Assembly: GCF_003432485.1 (NCBI RefSeq)
Contig: NZ_QVNQ01000001.1
Span: forward strand, 558,001-622,000
Reading direction: 5' to 3'
DNA length: 64,000 nucleotides
From: Actinomadura spongiicola
GTDB lineage: Bacteria; Actinomycetota; Actinomycetes; Streptosporangiales; Streptosporangiaceae
Every line of letters starts with the position of its first letter. Position 1 is the first letter of the stretch. Positions 9,077 through 17,241 of the stretch are shown in pieces. The notes under the pieces were generated by a model. It made no database searches, was not told the origin of the DNA, and saw nothing but the letters and a program-made list of their open reading frames with translations. The position numbers and the translations under genes were made by a program.

Positions 9077-10342
9077 ATGGGCTCGGACTCCGTGCGTGGT
9101 GTTGACCGGCGGCGCCTGCTCGGGTGGGGCGGGCTGGCGGCGGCCGGTGCGGTGGCGGCGGGGGCGCCGCCGACTGACGCCTGGCCCGGGACCGCCCGGG
9201 CCTTGGCCGACTCCCCCGCGATTCCACCGGACACCCGGCCCGGCGGGGCGTACGACCGGTACGTGGCGAAGCTGGCCGCCGAGGGCAAGTTCTCCGGCGT
9301 GGTGTTGCTGTCGCATCGGGGGCGGACGGTACTGGCACGCGGCCATGGCATGGCCGACGAGGAGAGGAAGATCCGGAACGGGATGAACACCGCGTTCAGC
9401 CTCAGCTCGGCGGGCAAGCCGTTCCACGCGGTCGCCATCCTGCAACTGGCGCAGCAGGGCAAGGTGAAGCTGTCGGACACGGTGGGCACCTACCTCACGG
9501 GCTATGCCAAGGAGATCGCCGAGAAGGTGACCATCCACCACATGCTGACCGGTACGTCCGGCATGAAGACCCCGGACGAGGACGTGCAACGGATCTTCCA
9601 GAGTCAGAAGGAGGTGCACGACTTCTACGAGAGATGGGCCCGGCAGGCGACGCCGGAGGCCCCGCCCGGCACGTCCAGCAGCCACTCCGGCGCCGAGGTC
9701 GCCATCCCCGCGCAGATCATCGAGGCGGTGACCGGCGCGACGTACTGGGACTACGTCCAGGAGAACATCTTCAAGCGCTGCGGCATGACCGGTTCGGGGT
9801 TCTACACCAGGCCGCAGTGGCTCGCCGACGAGCACATCGCGCACCCGTACATGCGGGTGGCCGACGGGAGCGTGGTGGACGCGGTCCGCAACCTGGACAA
9901 GGGCAGCTCGGACCCGTTCGTCCTCGGCAAGAACCCGGGCCGCGCCTTCATCGACGCTCCCGGGGACGGCGGTTTCGCCACCGCGCCGGATCTGGTCCGG
10001 TTCGCGCGTGCCCTGGGCGACGGCACGTTGCTGGACCGGCACTACGCCGAGCTGCTCACCGGGCCGAAGCTCCCGCTCGCTCCGGAAGGAGGCGGCGGCC
10101 TGGCTCGCCGGGCCGCGGGGAATGCTCCGGCCGACGCGGGGTTCGGCGCGTATCAGATGCCGGTCGGCCTGGTCAGTGGCCAGTGGCTGTGGGCTCGCGC
10201 CGGTGCCAACCCCGGTGTCGGCGCCAACTGGACCATCTATCCCGACTCCGGTTGGGTCGGCGTCATCCTCACCAACCGCGACGGTGCGCCGCTGTGGGAG
10301 ATCATCGAGCGGGAGACGCGGGCCGTCCTCGGCCAGAGCTGA
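9077..10342 (+). CDS. Exported serine hydrolase (beta-lactamase class C family)
   Basis: 421 aa. The N-terminus has a twin-arginine-like signal (VDRRRLLGWGG, then a hydrophobic Ala/Gly run), predicting Tat export. The catalytic SxxK motif is SAGK in SLSSAGKPFHA. At the second-motif position, where the family has Y-S-N, this protein reads H-S-G (SSSHSGAEV), so the general-base tyrosine appears replaced. The third-motif region near the C-terminus (GANPGVGANWTIYPDSGWVGV) is Gly-rich. Likely a peptidase or esterase on cell-wall or ester substrates, not a true beta-lactamase. ATG at 9077 follows GAAAAGGTG. A strong hairpin (10357-10389) ends the transcript. Confidence 0.8.
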   Translation: MGSDSVRGVDRRRLLGWGGLAAAGAVAAGAPPTDAWPGTARALADSPAIPPDTRPGGAYDRYVAKLAAEGKFSGVVLLSHRGRTVLARGHGMADEERKIRNGMNTAFSLSSAGKPFHAVAILQLAQQGKVKLSDTVGTYLTGYAKEIAEKVTIHHMLTGTSGMKTPDEDVQRIFQSQKEVHDFYERWARQATPEAPPGTSSSHSGAEVAIPAQIIEAVTGATYWDYVQENIFKRCGMTGSGFYTRPQWLADEHIAHPYMRVADGSVVDAVRNLDKGSSDPFVLGKNPGRAFIDAPGDGGFATAPDLVRFARALGDGTLLDRHYAELLTGPKLPLAPEGGGGLARRAAGNAPADAGFGAYQMPVGLVSGQWLWARAGANPGVGANWTIYPDSGWVGVILTNRDGAPLWEIIERETRAVLGQS

Positions 10343-10356
10343 CGGGTGGTCGTCCA

Positions 10357-10389
10357 GCCGCCCTCCCGCGCCGATGCCGGGAGGGCGGC
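10357..10389. terminator. Bidirectional hairpin between convergent genes
   Basis: A perfect 12-bp stem, GCCGCCCTCCCG at 10357-10368 with CGGGAGGGCGGC at 10378-10389, lies between the convergent serine hydrolase and acetyltransferase genes. A closely related stem sequence recurs at 13839-13882. Confidence 0.75.
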
Positions 10390-10401
10390 ATGTGACCGGG
10401 G

Positions 10402-10890
10402 TCAGGCGGTGCCGAACGTGGCCGTCAGCGCGTCGCCGTGGAGGCGGCGCAGCCCGGCGTTCTCGAGAACCCGGACGGACGCCGGGTTCGACAGCTCCAC
10501 CTTCGCCACCACGGACGAGACGCCCGGTGCCGTCAGCGCGTGCGCCACCAGGGCGCGGGCCGCTTTGGTGGCGTAGCCGCGGCCCCGCCGGGACGCGACG
10601 ACGCCGTAACCGAACTCGACCGTGGCGTCCACGGGCGGCCAGAACAGACCGACGCTGCCGACGACCAGGCCGGTGGCCCGCTCGACGATCTGGCGCTGGC
10701 CGTACTCGCCGAGCGCCGTCCTGTGCTGCTCGGCGATGAAGCCCGCGATGACACGGTCGCCTTCGGCGGGGAAGTCGTCGGCCCAGTGGGCCTGCCGGTC
10801 ACCGTCGAGAACTGCGGTCACCTCGGCCATGGTCCACGGTCGAAGGGCGAGACGCTCGGTGGTCAGGTCGGGGATGAGTTGCGATGACAA
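10402..10890 (-). CDS. GNAT-family N-acetyltransferase (RimJ/RimL-like)
   Basis: 162 aa from the TTG at 10890, chosen because GGAGCG lies 4-6 bases upstream and the family normally opens with a TTERLxLRPW stretch; the frame is open to another TTG at 10932. Acetyl-CoA site: GYGVVASRRGRGYATKAARALVAHA resembles the RGxGxA loop, and VELSNPASVRVLENAGLRR is the typical last strand and helix. RimJ/RimL relatives acetylate protein N-termini, but many act on small molecules; the substrate is unknown. It is a single gene convergent with the serine hydrolase. Confidence 0.8.
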   Translation of the reverse strand: MSSQLIPDLTTERLALRPWTMAEVTAVLDGDRQAHWADDFPAEGDRVIAGFIAEQHRTALGEYGQRQIVERATGLVVGSVGLFWPPVDATVEFGYGVVASRRGRGYATKAARALVAHALTAPGVSSVVAKVELSNPASVRVLENAGLRRLHGDALTATFGTA

Positions 10891-11045
10891 TGAACGCTCC
10901 TGGGTCGTACTGGACGACCGGGCCGCGCTCAACCCCGCGCGACCCGGACGAGGGCATGCTGACGAAGCACGGCGCAGGCCATATTCATCAACCTCCTCGT
11001 CGCAGTGGCGGAACGTCCGTCGCAGACTATCGCCTGCCGGGGTGG

Positions 11046-11615
11046 TCAGGCGTCGAGGGTGGCGAGGGCCTCGTCCAGGGCCTGGAGGAGATCCAGGGAC
11101 GGGTCGTCCGCCCAGCGAAGCATCAGGTCGAGCATGATGCCGAAGGCGGCTCCGGTGAGGGTGCGGACCTCGTCGGGGGAGCGGCCGGTGCGTTCGGCGA
11201 GGATGGCCGTGACCGTGCGCATGGTGTCGACGAAGTTGCCGAACGCGGCGCCGCGCAGCGCGGGCACGGAGAGGATGAGGACCGTCCGGCGGCGTCCGGC
11301 GGCGAGGTCGTCGGACGAGAACCCGCCGAAGACGTCGCGCAGGGCGCCGCGCAGCGTCCGGATCGGGGTGAGGCCCTGTGGCTGGGCGCGAAGAGCGTCG
11401 AAGAAGAGCGGGTCGGCGTCGTCGCTGAGGACGAGGTCCTCCTTGGTGGGGAAGTAGCGGAAGACGGTCGTGTGCGCGACCTCCGCCGCCTGCGCGACCT
11501 GCTCGACGGTCGTGGACTCGTACCCGCGCTCGGTGAAGAGCCGCAGTGCCTCCCGCTGGATCGCGGCGCGCGTCCGTGCCTTCTTCAACTCGCGGAGACC
11601 CTGTTTTGGCGCCAT
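11046..11615 (-). CDS. TetR-family regulator, partner of the MMPL exporter
   Basis: 189 aa. HTH at about residues 33-55 (TTVEQVAQAAEVAHTTVFRYF) after an N-terminal basic stretch; the C-terminal domain (LFFDALRAQP...LRGALRDVF) is of the MftR-like kind. It lies 14 bp downstream of the MMPL gene on the same strand, so it is co-transcribed with it and is the obvious candidate to repress that promoter. The overlapping long reading frame that continues to 12737 is only the shadow of the MMPL gene. Confidence 0.85.
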   Translation of the reverse strand: MAPKQGLRELKKARTRAAIQREALRLFTERGYESTTVEQVAQAAEVAHTTVFRYFPTKEDLVLSDDADPLFFDALRAQPQGLTPIRTLRGALRDVFGGFSSDDLAAGRRRTVLILSVPALRGAAFGNFVDTMRTVTAILAERTGRSPDEVRTLTGAAFGIMLDLMLRWADDPSLDLLQALDEALATLDA

Positions 11616-11629
11616 CCCTCGCCTCTTGG

Positions 11630-13762
11630 TCAACTCGCCTTCGAGGAGCCTACTGGCTGGGGCGGGCCCGGGGAGGTCCGGGCGCCCTCCACGTCCAGGT
11701 CGGGCAGGACGCGGTCGAGGCGGGCGGGCAGCCACCAACCCGCGCGGCCCAGCAGCGCCATCACCGCGGGGACGATCGTCATCCGGACGACGAAAGCGTC
11801 GAAGAACACGGCGGCGGCGAGCGCGAAGCCGAACGACTGCACCATCGGGGTGTCGGAGAGGATGAACCCGGCGAACACGCTCATCATGATGATCGCGGCG
11901 GCGGTGACCACGCGGGCGCCGTGCGCGACGCCGGTGACGGTCGCGTCGACCGGGGACGCGCCGCGGACATGCTCCTCGCGCATCCGCGTGACGAGGAAGA
12001 CCTGGTAGTCCATGGCCAGCCCGAACACCATGCCGATCAGCATGATCGGCAGCAGGTTGACGATGATGCCGGACGTGTGGACGCCGAGCGGCCCGTTCAA
12101 CCAGCCCCACTGGAACACCGCGACGACCGCGCCAAAGGTCGCGGCGACGCTCAGCAGGAACCCGGCGGTCGCCGTCAACGGGACCAGGAACGAGCGGAAC
12201 ACCAGCGTGAGCAGCAGAAACGCCAGGCCGACGACGACAGCGAGATAAGGCACGAGCGCGCCCGCGAGCTTGCTCGACGTGTCGATGTCGATCGCGGTCT
12301 GGCCCGTGACGGAGACCGTGACCTTGTCGTCGGAGCGGAATCGGTCGCGGATGGTGTCGAGGAGGTTGGCGGTGCCCTCGCTGGTCGGCCCGCCGGTGGG
12401 GATCACGGAGAGAAGCGCGGTGTCGCCCGCCGGGTTGACGGCGGGCGGTTCGACGGCGGCGACGCCGTCGAGGGACTTGACCGTGGCGGCGACCCGTTCC
12501 GCGGCGGCCTTCGTGTCGTTCGGCGCCTGGACGATCAGGATCAGCGGGCCGTTGACGCCGGGACCGAACCCTTCCGCGAGCAGGTCGTACGCCTTGCGCT
12601 GCGTCGTCCCGGACGGGGCGGTGCCGTCGTCGGGCAGCCCGAGCCGCAGGTCCAGGGCGGGCGTCGCCGCGGCGAGCAGCCCGGCGGTCGCGACGACCAG
12701 GACCGGGACGCGGCGCCGGGTGACGAACCGTCCCCACCGGCGCCCGGCCGCCGTGGCCGGACGGCGACCGCCTCGGGCGCGGCGTCCGGTGAATCCGAGC
12801 AGGGCGGGCAGCAGCGTCAGCGCGACGAGGACGGCGACGGCGACGGTGAACGCGGCGGCCACACCGAGCCTGGTCAGGACGGGAATGTCCACGACGGCCA
12901 GTCCGGCGAGGGCGATGACGACCGTCAACCCGGCGAACACGACCGCGGACCCGGCGGTGCCCACGGCATGACCGGCGGCGTCGACGGGTTCGCGTCCGTC
13001 CAGAACCTCCTGCCGGTACCGGGAGATGATGAACAGCGCGTAGTCGATCGCGACGGCGAGACCCAGCATCAGCGCGAGCGCCATGCCGTCCTCACTGAAC
13101 TCGACGAACGCGGTCGCGGCGCTGATGACCGACAGGCCGATGACGATGCCGACGATCGCCGTGAGCAGCGGCAGCCCGGCGGCGACCAGCGAGCCCAGCG
13201 TGACGAGCAGCACGATCGCGGCGGCGGCGACGCCGAGCAGCTCCCCGGCGCCCTCCTCCGGCGGCGGCACCGCGTCGCCGCTCAGCTCCACGCGCAGGCC
13301 GGGCACGGTCGCGGCGGTGCGCAACGCGTCACGGTCGGCACCGGTCAACTCGTGCGCGGGGACCCGGAAGGCGACCTCGGCGAAGGCCGTCCGGCCGTCG
13401 CCGGAGACGGCGCGGAGGGCGTACGGGTCGGTGGCCTCGGCGACCCGCGGAACGGCCTTGATCCGGGCGACGGACCGCTGGACGGCGGCGCGGCTCCCGG
13501 GCTCGGTCAGCGAACGTCCGGCGGGCACCGCGTACACGACCCTCGCCGTGGCCGTGTCGGCGGCGGCCTGCGGGAACCGCTCCTTGAGCAGGTCGTTCGC
13601 GCGCTGTGACTCGGTGCCGGGGACCGTGAACGTGTCCGGTGCCGGTTCGGACAGCGCGGCCGCGCCCGCCACGGCGGCGACGAGCAGCCCGACCCACACC
13701 AGGGCGACCAGGCGGCGCCGCCGGAAGCAGAACCGGCCGAGTCGACCGAGGAACACCGCCAT
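11630..13762 (-). CDS. MMPL-family (RND) membrane transporter
   Basis: 710 aa. Two repeats of about 350 residues, each with one membrane segment, a large external loop and five clustered segments, as in MmpL/RND proteins. The first loop carries FTVPGTESQRANDLLKERFP, a typical MMPL opening. Proton-relay-like Asp-Tyr pairs occur in AIDYALFI and AMDYQVFL. The ATG at 13762 (MAVFLGRLGRF) matches the family start; the frame runs further upstream to 13945 but that part is not hydrophobic. Substrates of this family include lipids and drugs. The downstream TetR suggests inducible export. Confidence 0.88.
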   Translation of the reverse strand: MAVFLGRLGRFCFRRRRLVALVWVGLLVAAVAGAAALSEPAPDTFTVPGTESQRANDLLKERFPQAAADTATARVVYAVPAGRSLTEPGSRAAVQRSVARIKAVPRVAEATDPYALRAVSGDGRTAFAEVAFRVPAHELTGADRDALRTAATVPGLRVELSGDAVPPPEEGAGELLGVAAAAIVLLVTLGSLVAAGLPLLTAIVGIVIGLSVISAATAFVEFSEDGMALALMLGLAVAIDYALFIISRYRQEVLDGREPVDAAGHAVGTAGSAVVFAGLTVVIALAGLAVVDIPVLTRLGVAAAFTVAVAVLVALTLLPALLGFTGRRARGGRRPATAAGRRWGRFVTRRRVPVLVVATAGLLAAATPALDLRLGLPDDGTAPSGTTQRKAYDLLAEGFGPGVNGPLILIVQAPNDTKAAAERVAATVKSLDGVAAVEPPAVNPAGDTALLSVIPTGGPTSEGTANLLDTIRDRFRSDDKVTVSVTGQTAIDIDTSSKLAGALVPYLAVVVGLAFLLLTLVFRSFLVPLTATAGFLLSVAATFGAVVAVFQWGWLNGPLGVHTSGIIVNLLPIMLIGMVFGLAMDYQVFLVTRMREEHVRGASPVDATVTGVAHGARVVTAAAIIMMSVFAGFILSDTPMVQSFGFALAAAVFFDAFVVRMTIVPAVMALLGRAGWWLPARLDRVLPDLDVEGARTSPGPPQPVGSSKAS

Positions 13763-13838
13763 GACAGCCCACTTTCTTTCGCTACTGACATAGGAAGTGT
13801 TAGTTAAGTAGCGAATTCTGTCAACATGGGCTCCAACG

Positions 13839-13882
13839 CGAACGTGCCGCCCTCCCGTGGTGCTGGGAGGGCGGCACGTTCG
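13839..13882 (-). terminator. Long perfect hairpin terminator
   Basis: An 18-bp perfect stem (core arms 13841-13856 and 13865-13880, loop GTGGTGCT) lies just after the stop of the globin-fusion gene on the minus strand and before the MMPL promoter. It probably terminates the globin-fusion transcript. Confidence 0.75.
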
Positions 13883-13910
13883 TCGCGGTACGGCCGAGAA
13901 TGCGGGCCGG

Positions 13911-14681
13911 TCAGGGTGTGGACGGGATGTAGGGCGGCGCCACACCCCAGTCCCAGTGCGGCATCGGAGCCTCCAGGGGCGGCTTCGCGTCCGGCTGTGA
14001 GTTGGCGAGCGCGATGCGGGTGCCCCACTCGATGTAGGACGTGAACGCGGCGCGGAACTCGGGGTCGTCCGGGAGGCCGACCGTGTCGGCGGCGTCCATC
14101 AGCAGTGAGACCCAGCGGCGGCGCTGCGGCTCGGTGATGGCCTTGCCGAGGTGCTGCCGGACCATGTGGTGGTAGCCGCCGCGCTCCCGGCTGTAGCGCT
14201 CCGGCCCGCGGAACACCTCGCCCAACCAGATCGCGACCCATTTCGGGTGATCCGCGGCCATGTGCTCGAACAGGGGGAGGAGGAGGTCGTCCTTCATCAC
14301 GTTCGCGTAGAAGACCTCGGTGAGCCGTTCGAGGGCCTCACCGCCGCCCGCCCACTCGTACATCGTCGGGACGGACGAGCCCGCGCCGCGCACCGCCGTC
14401 CGCTCGTAGTGCCGCATCTCCTCGATCTGCCGCACGTACGGCTTGATCTCGGCGAAGAAGGCCGGGAAGTGCTCGCCGCCGCGGAAGCCCCGCATGTGGT
14501 CGTCGGCGGACGTCCAGCCGATGCGCAGTATGTAGGACGTGGGCTCTTCGACGCACCGGGAGAGTTCGTAGTCGACGCACTGCGGCGCGGCGGCCAGGGA
14601 GGCGGACGCGCGTGCGTAGGCGGCCTCGAACTCCTCCGACTCCGCCGGGTCGATGCGATAGCGGACGTACTCGACGATCAT
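13911..14681 (-). CDS. Antibiotic-biosynthesis-monooxygenase domain fused to group II truncated haemoglobin
   Basis: 256 aa with two domains. Residues 1-95 (MIVEYVRYRI to YVRQIEEM) are an ABM-type ferredoxin-like domain, with the usual FEAAYARA and CVDYELSRC segments. Residues about 108-230 are a group II truncated globin: WAGGGEALERLTEVFYANVMKDD, the proximal-His segment HHMVRQHLGK and the WVSLL segment with the conserved G8 Trp. A Pro-rich tail PHWDWGVAPP ends the protein. The globin part should bind haem and O2 or NO; the ABM part resembles small haem-degrading or quinone oxygenases. Such fusions exist in actinomycetes but their job is unclear. Single gene with its own hairpin downstream. 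Confidence 0.83.
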   Translation of the reverse strand: MIVEYVRYRIDPAESEEFEAAYARASASLAAAPQCVDYELSRCVEEPTSYILRIGWTSADDHMRGFRGGEHFPAFFAEIKPYVRQIEEMRHYERTAVRGAGSSVPTMYEWAGGGEALERLTEVFYANVMKDDLLLPLFEHMAADHPKWVAIWLGEVFRGPERYSRERGGYHHMVRQHLGKAITEPQRRRWVSLLMDAADTVGLPDDPEFRAAFTSYIEWGTRIALANSQPDAKPPLEAPMPHWDWGVAPPYIPSTP

Positions 14682-14702
14682 CAGGCCCCCAGGACGCGCG
14701 AA

Positions 14703-14745
14703 ACCGGTCGGGTGATCACTGTAATCCTGTAATCACCCGACCGGT
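14703..14745. terminator. 14-bp inverted repeat after the copper genes
   Basis: ACCGGTCGGGTGAT at 14703-14716 pairs with ATCACCCGACCGGT at 14732-14745. It follows the stop of copC on the minus strand and precedes the globin-fusion start, so it can end the copper transcript. The 15-base loop region contains two direct GTAATC copies, so an operator role is also possible. Confidence 0.6.
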
Positions 14746-14755
14746 AGCGCGTCGA

Positions 14756-15349
14756 TCAACCCTGGGACGTGCGCGAGCGGCGCAGCCAGGCGACCGCACC
14801 GGCCGCCGCCGCCCCGATGAGCGCGATCAGCCCGATCCACAGCCAGCCCGACGAGCCGCCGTCCGATTCCTCGGTGGCCGAGGCGTTGCTGGGGGACGGC
14901 GCCGGGGCCGGGGCCGCGGGCTGCGCCGACGGGGCCGTGGACGTCCCCGCGCCACCGGACGAGCCCTCCACCGTGAACGAGTAGCTGCCCGTCACCGGAT
15001 GCCCGTCGGCGGACACGACACGCCAGCCCACCGTGTACTTCCCGTTGGCCAGCGTGCCGCTGATCGGCAGCGTGACCTTGTTGTCGACGGCCTCGGCCTT
15101 TCCGGTCTGGCGCTGCCGGCCGGACTCGTCCGACAGGATCACGCGTGGCAGCCGGATCGAATCCGTGTACGTCAGCTCGATCTGCTGCGGCGACGCGACC
15201 GACGAGTTCTTCTTCGGATCGGAACCCGTGAGCCTGGTGTGCGCCATGGCGGGGGTCGCCGTCATCGCCAGCACCGTCCCGACGGCCAGGGCCCCGGCCG
15301 CGACCCGCGTCGCCCCGCGCGTCGCCTTACGCGTTGCCGTACGCGTCAT
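14756..15349 (-). CDS. CopC-domain periplasmic copper-binding protein with C-terminal membrane anchor
   Basis: 197 aa. A signal peptide ends at AMA, so the mature chain begins with His (HTRLTGSDPKKNS), the first ligand of the CopC Cu(II) site. The other ligand region VSADGHPVTGSYSFTV is present. A Pro/Ala/Ser linker (about 130-165) leads to one membrane segment (WLWIGLIALIGAAAAGAVAWL) and a short basic tail, so the protein is membrane-tethered outside the cell. Its start overlaps the YcnI stop by 4 bp (ATGA). It probably acts with YcnI in copper delivery or tolerance. Confidence 0.87.
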   Translation of the reverse strand: MTRTATRKATRGATRVAAGALAVGTVLAMTATPAMAHTRLTGSDPKKNSSVASPQQIELTYTDSIRLPRVILSDESGRQRQTGKAEAVDNKVTLPISGTLANGKYTVGWRVVSADGHPVTGSYSFTVEGSSGGAGTSTAPSAQPAAPAPAPSPSNASATEESDGGSSGWLWIGLIALIGAAAAGAVAWLRRSRTSQG

Positions 15350-16062
15350 GACCGGCTCCGGGCGCGGGTCAGGCCGTAGGCGCCGAGACCGACGCCGATC
15401 ACACCGACGGCGAGACCGGCGCCGCCGAGCAGCCGCGCCGCCCCGTCATCGGAGGACGCGGTCACTTCGGTCTTGCCCTGGGACACCAGCTTGGCGGTGT
15501 TGGTGGTCACGTCTGAGGAACCCTTCGGAAGGAGTTTGAGCACGGGCGCCGGATGGTCGGGCTCGGCCGCGCCCTCGGCCGGTTGCTGATCCCACTTGAC
15601 GACCTCGCCGTTGGAGTACGTCTGGTCGGCCTTAAAGATCAGCTGGTTGGTGTCCGTCGGCAGCGGGCCCATGGAGACGTCGAACTCCTGGAACTGCCCG
15701 GACTCGATCTCGCCGCCCGACCAGGTGATCTTGGTGACGGCCTCGGTCACCGTGCGGTCGTGCTTCTTGATGGGTGTCGCGAGCTTCGACTTCTCGACCT
15801 TCACCGTCCAGCCGGGGACGGGACGGACCGACACCGACGACAACGGATGGTCGCCTGGCAGGTGCACCACGAGCTTGGTCGTGGACGCGTTGTCGCGCTC
15901 GTTCGGCACGCGGAACGCGACCTTGGCGTACGCCCCCTGCTCGGCGGTCTTCGGATTGACGGTGACGTGCGCGGACGCCGCGGCGGCGAACCCGATCACC
16001 GACATGGCGGTCAGCACTGTGACGGCGCCCACTTTACGGGCGGCATGGGGAAAAGAAGGCAT
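15346..16062 (-). CDS. YcnI-family copper-binding protein (DUF1775)
   Basis: 238 aa. The signal peptide is followed by ASA-HVTVNPKTAEQGAYAKVAFRVPNE; the mature N-terminal His is the copper ligand described for YcnI. The domain core WSGGEIESGQFQEFDVSMGPLP is typical. A C-terminal membrane helix (LLGGAGLAVGVIGVGLGAYGL) and an Arg-rich tail anchor it to the membrane. Translationally coupled to the CopC gene below it and 78 bp downstream of a membrane-protein gene. Likely a copper chaperone at the outer face of the membrane. Confidence 0.88.
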   Translation of the reverse strand: MPSFPHAARKVGAVTVLTAMSVIGFAAAASAHVTVNPKTAEQGAYAKVAFRVPNERDNASTTKLVVHLPGDHPLSSVSVRPVPGWTVKVEKSKLATPIKKHDRTVTEAVTKITWSGGEIESGQFQEFDVSMGPLPTDTNQLIFKADQTYSNGEVVKWDQQPAEGAAEPDHPAPVLKLLPKGSSDVTTNTAKLVSQGKTEVTASSDDGAARLLGGAGLAVGVIGVGLGAYGLTRARSRS

Positions 16063-16140
16063 GGCGGAAACTCCGTTCGAGTGTACGAACCGAACCCGGA
16101 TGCGCCGTTCCTCGGCGTCCGGTGACGTTCGGCGCTCGCC

Positions 16141-16809
16141 CTAGGAGCAGGCGGAAACGAGCGCCCTCGAACGCGGCGGGGGACCCCGCCGGACGACCTG
16201 GTGCCGCAGGGCACGTCCCGCGGCCCTGACGGCGGTCGTCGCCGGTGCCGCGGAGGCGCGCGGCGTGCCCTCCGGGACGTCCATCGTGAGCAGCGCCGGC
16301 AGGAGCCGCATCGGACGGTCGGCGGCACCGGCGATCCGCCGGGCCAGCGACCAGGCGGCCCGCTCGCCGCGCCGCAACCACCAGGCCGCGACCAGCGCGG
16401 CGATGGTGTGCGCCAGCGTCATCGTGCTGGTGCCCGTGGCGTGCGCGACCGGCATCAGGAGGTCCGAGCCCGCCATCGCCGCCTCGGAGACGCCCGGCCG
16501 GTGCATCCCCGGGTGGCCGGGGTCGTGCGCGACCGTGAGCTGAATCGGGTCCGTGGCGCGGGTGAAGAGCACGTGCAGCGCGAACTGGCCGCCGAGAAGG
16601 CCGCCCAGGATCGTCGCCAGCGAGCGTTCGTGACCCGCCAGCACGAGCGTCACGCCCAGCACCGCGACGAACCCCGTCAGCACCGCCCACATCGGGATCG
16701 TCGTCCCCGCCGAGAGGATGTGCCCGGTGGAGGCCAGCGTGACGCACACGGTGGCGAAGACCACCGCGCGTGCGGTTCGGAAGCCCGGCTGCGGGGGACG
16801 CGGGGACAT
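16141..16809 (-). CDS. Polytopic membrane protein of the copper locus, function unknown
   Basis: 222 aa from the ATG at 16809 (MSPRPPQPG); the frame stays open upstream to 16953 but that part is not membrane-like. About four or five hydrophobic segments (AVVFATVCVTLASTGHIL, AVLTGFVAVLGVTLVL, ILGGLLGGQFALHVLF, LAHTIAALVAAWWL). An external loop AHDPGHPGMHRPG and the Met/His content (LLMPVAHATG) could bind metal. Followed 78 bp later by ycnI and copC on the same strand, so probably the first gene of a copper operon. I do not recognise a named family. Confidence 0.6.
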   Translation of the reverse strand: MSPRPPQPGFRTARAVVFATVCVTLASTGHILSAGTTIPMWAVLTGFVAVLGVTLVLAGHERSLATILGGLLGGQFALHVLFTRATDPIQLTVAHDPGHPGMHRPGVSEAAMAGSDLLMPVAHATGTSTMTLAHTIAALVAAWWLRRGERAAWSLARRIAGAADRPMRLLPALLTMDVPEGTPRASAAPATTAVRAAGRALRHQVVRRGPPPRSRALVSACS

Positions 16810-16872
16810 GGCGCACCCATCGTCCCACCACTCCCGTGACGCGTATAGGCGCCCCCGCGAACTTTCCGACAC

Positions 16873-16919
16873 GCCCAACATCTTGGGGTTGTGCAGAGAT
16901 CGGAAACTACATGTAGGGT
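16873..16919 (+). promoter_or_regulatory. Paired NrdR boxes at the nrdAB promoter
   Basis: Two 16-bp palindromic sites, GCCCAACATCTTGGGG at 16873-16888 and AAACTACATGTAGGGT at 16904-16919. Both fit a CWA-N-AT-N-TWG core and their centres are 31 bp apart, as expected for a tandem NrdR box pair on one face of the helix. A possible -35 (TTGTGC 16889-16894) and -10 (TAGGGT 16914-16919) fall inside them, so NrdR would block RNA polymerase. Confidence 0.75.
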
Positions 16920-16928
16920 CTGAGTCCC

Positions 16929-17130
16929 GTGCTGGTTCGCCCCCGCCGTTCATCGGCGGGGGCGTCGTAAGAGGGAACCCGGTGAGAATCCGGGGCTGCC
17001 CCGCAGCGGTGAGCGGAAACGACCGCCGTCATCAGGCACTGGGCCGCGACGGCCCGGGAAGCGACGGCCAGTAGGACGCCTCGAAGACGAGGCGATGTCC
17101 GCGAGTCCGAAGACCTGCCCGCACGGTTGT
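16929..17130 (+). ncRNA. Cobalamin (AdoCbl) riboswitch upstream of nrdAB
   Basis: The leader shows the conserved blocks in order: a P2-like GCCCCCGCCG...CGGCGGGGGC stem, GAGGGAACCCGGTGAGAATC, CGGGGCTGCCCCGC, CGGTGAGCGGAAACGAC, a CACTGGG...CCCGGGAAG segment, GCCAGTAGGACGCC, and the B12 box GAGTCCGAAGACCTGCC at about 17103-17119. A GCTTCGCGGG segment follows before the GTG start at 17242. When B12 is plentiful it should shut down this B12-independent reductase, leaving a B12-dependent class II enzyme elsewhere to supply dNTPs. Confidence 0.92.
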
Positions 17131-17241
17131 ACGTCCAGGCTTCGCGGGTGGGCCGGGGGCGGAGCGCGGCCTGCCCAGCGTGGGGATCGCCGTGTCCCGT
17201 TCGCATGCCGTCCGCGGGGCGGCTGCGAGGGGAGTGAGCAC

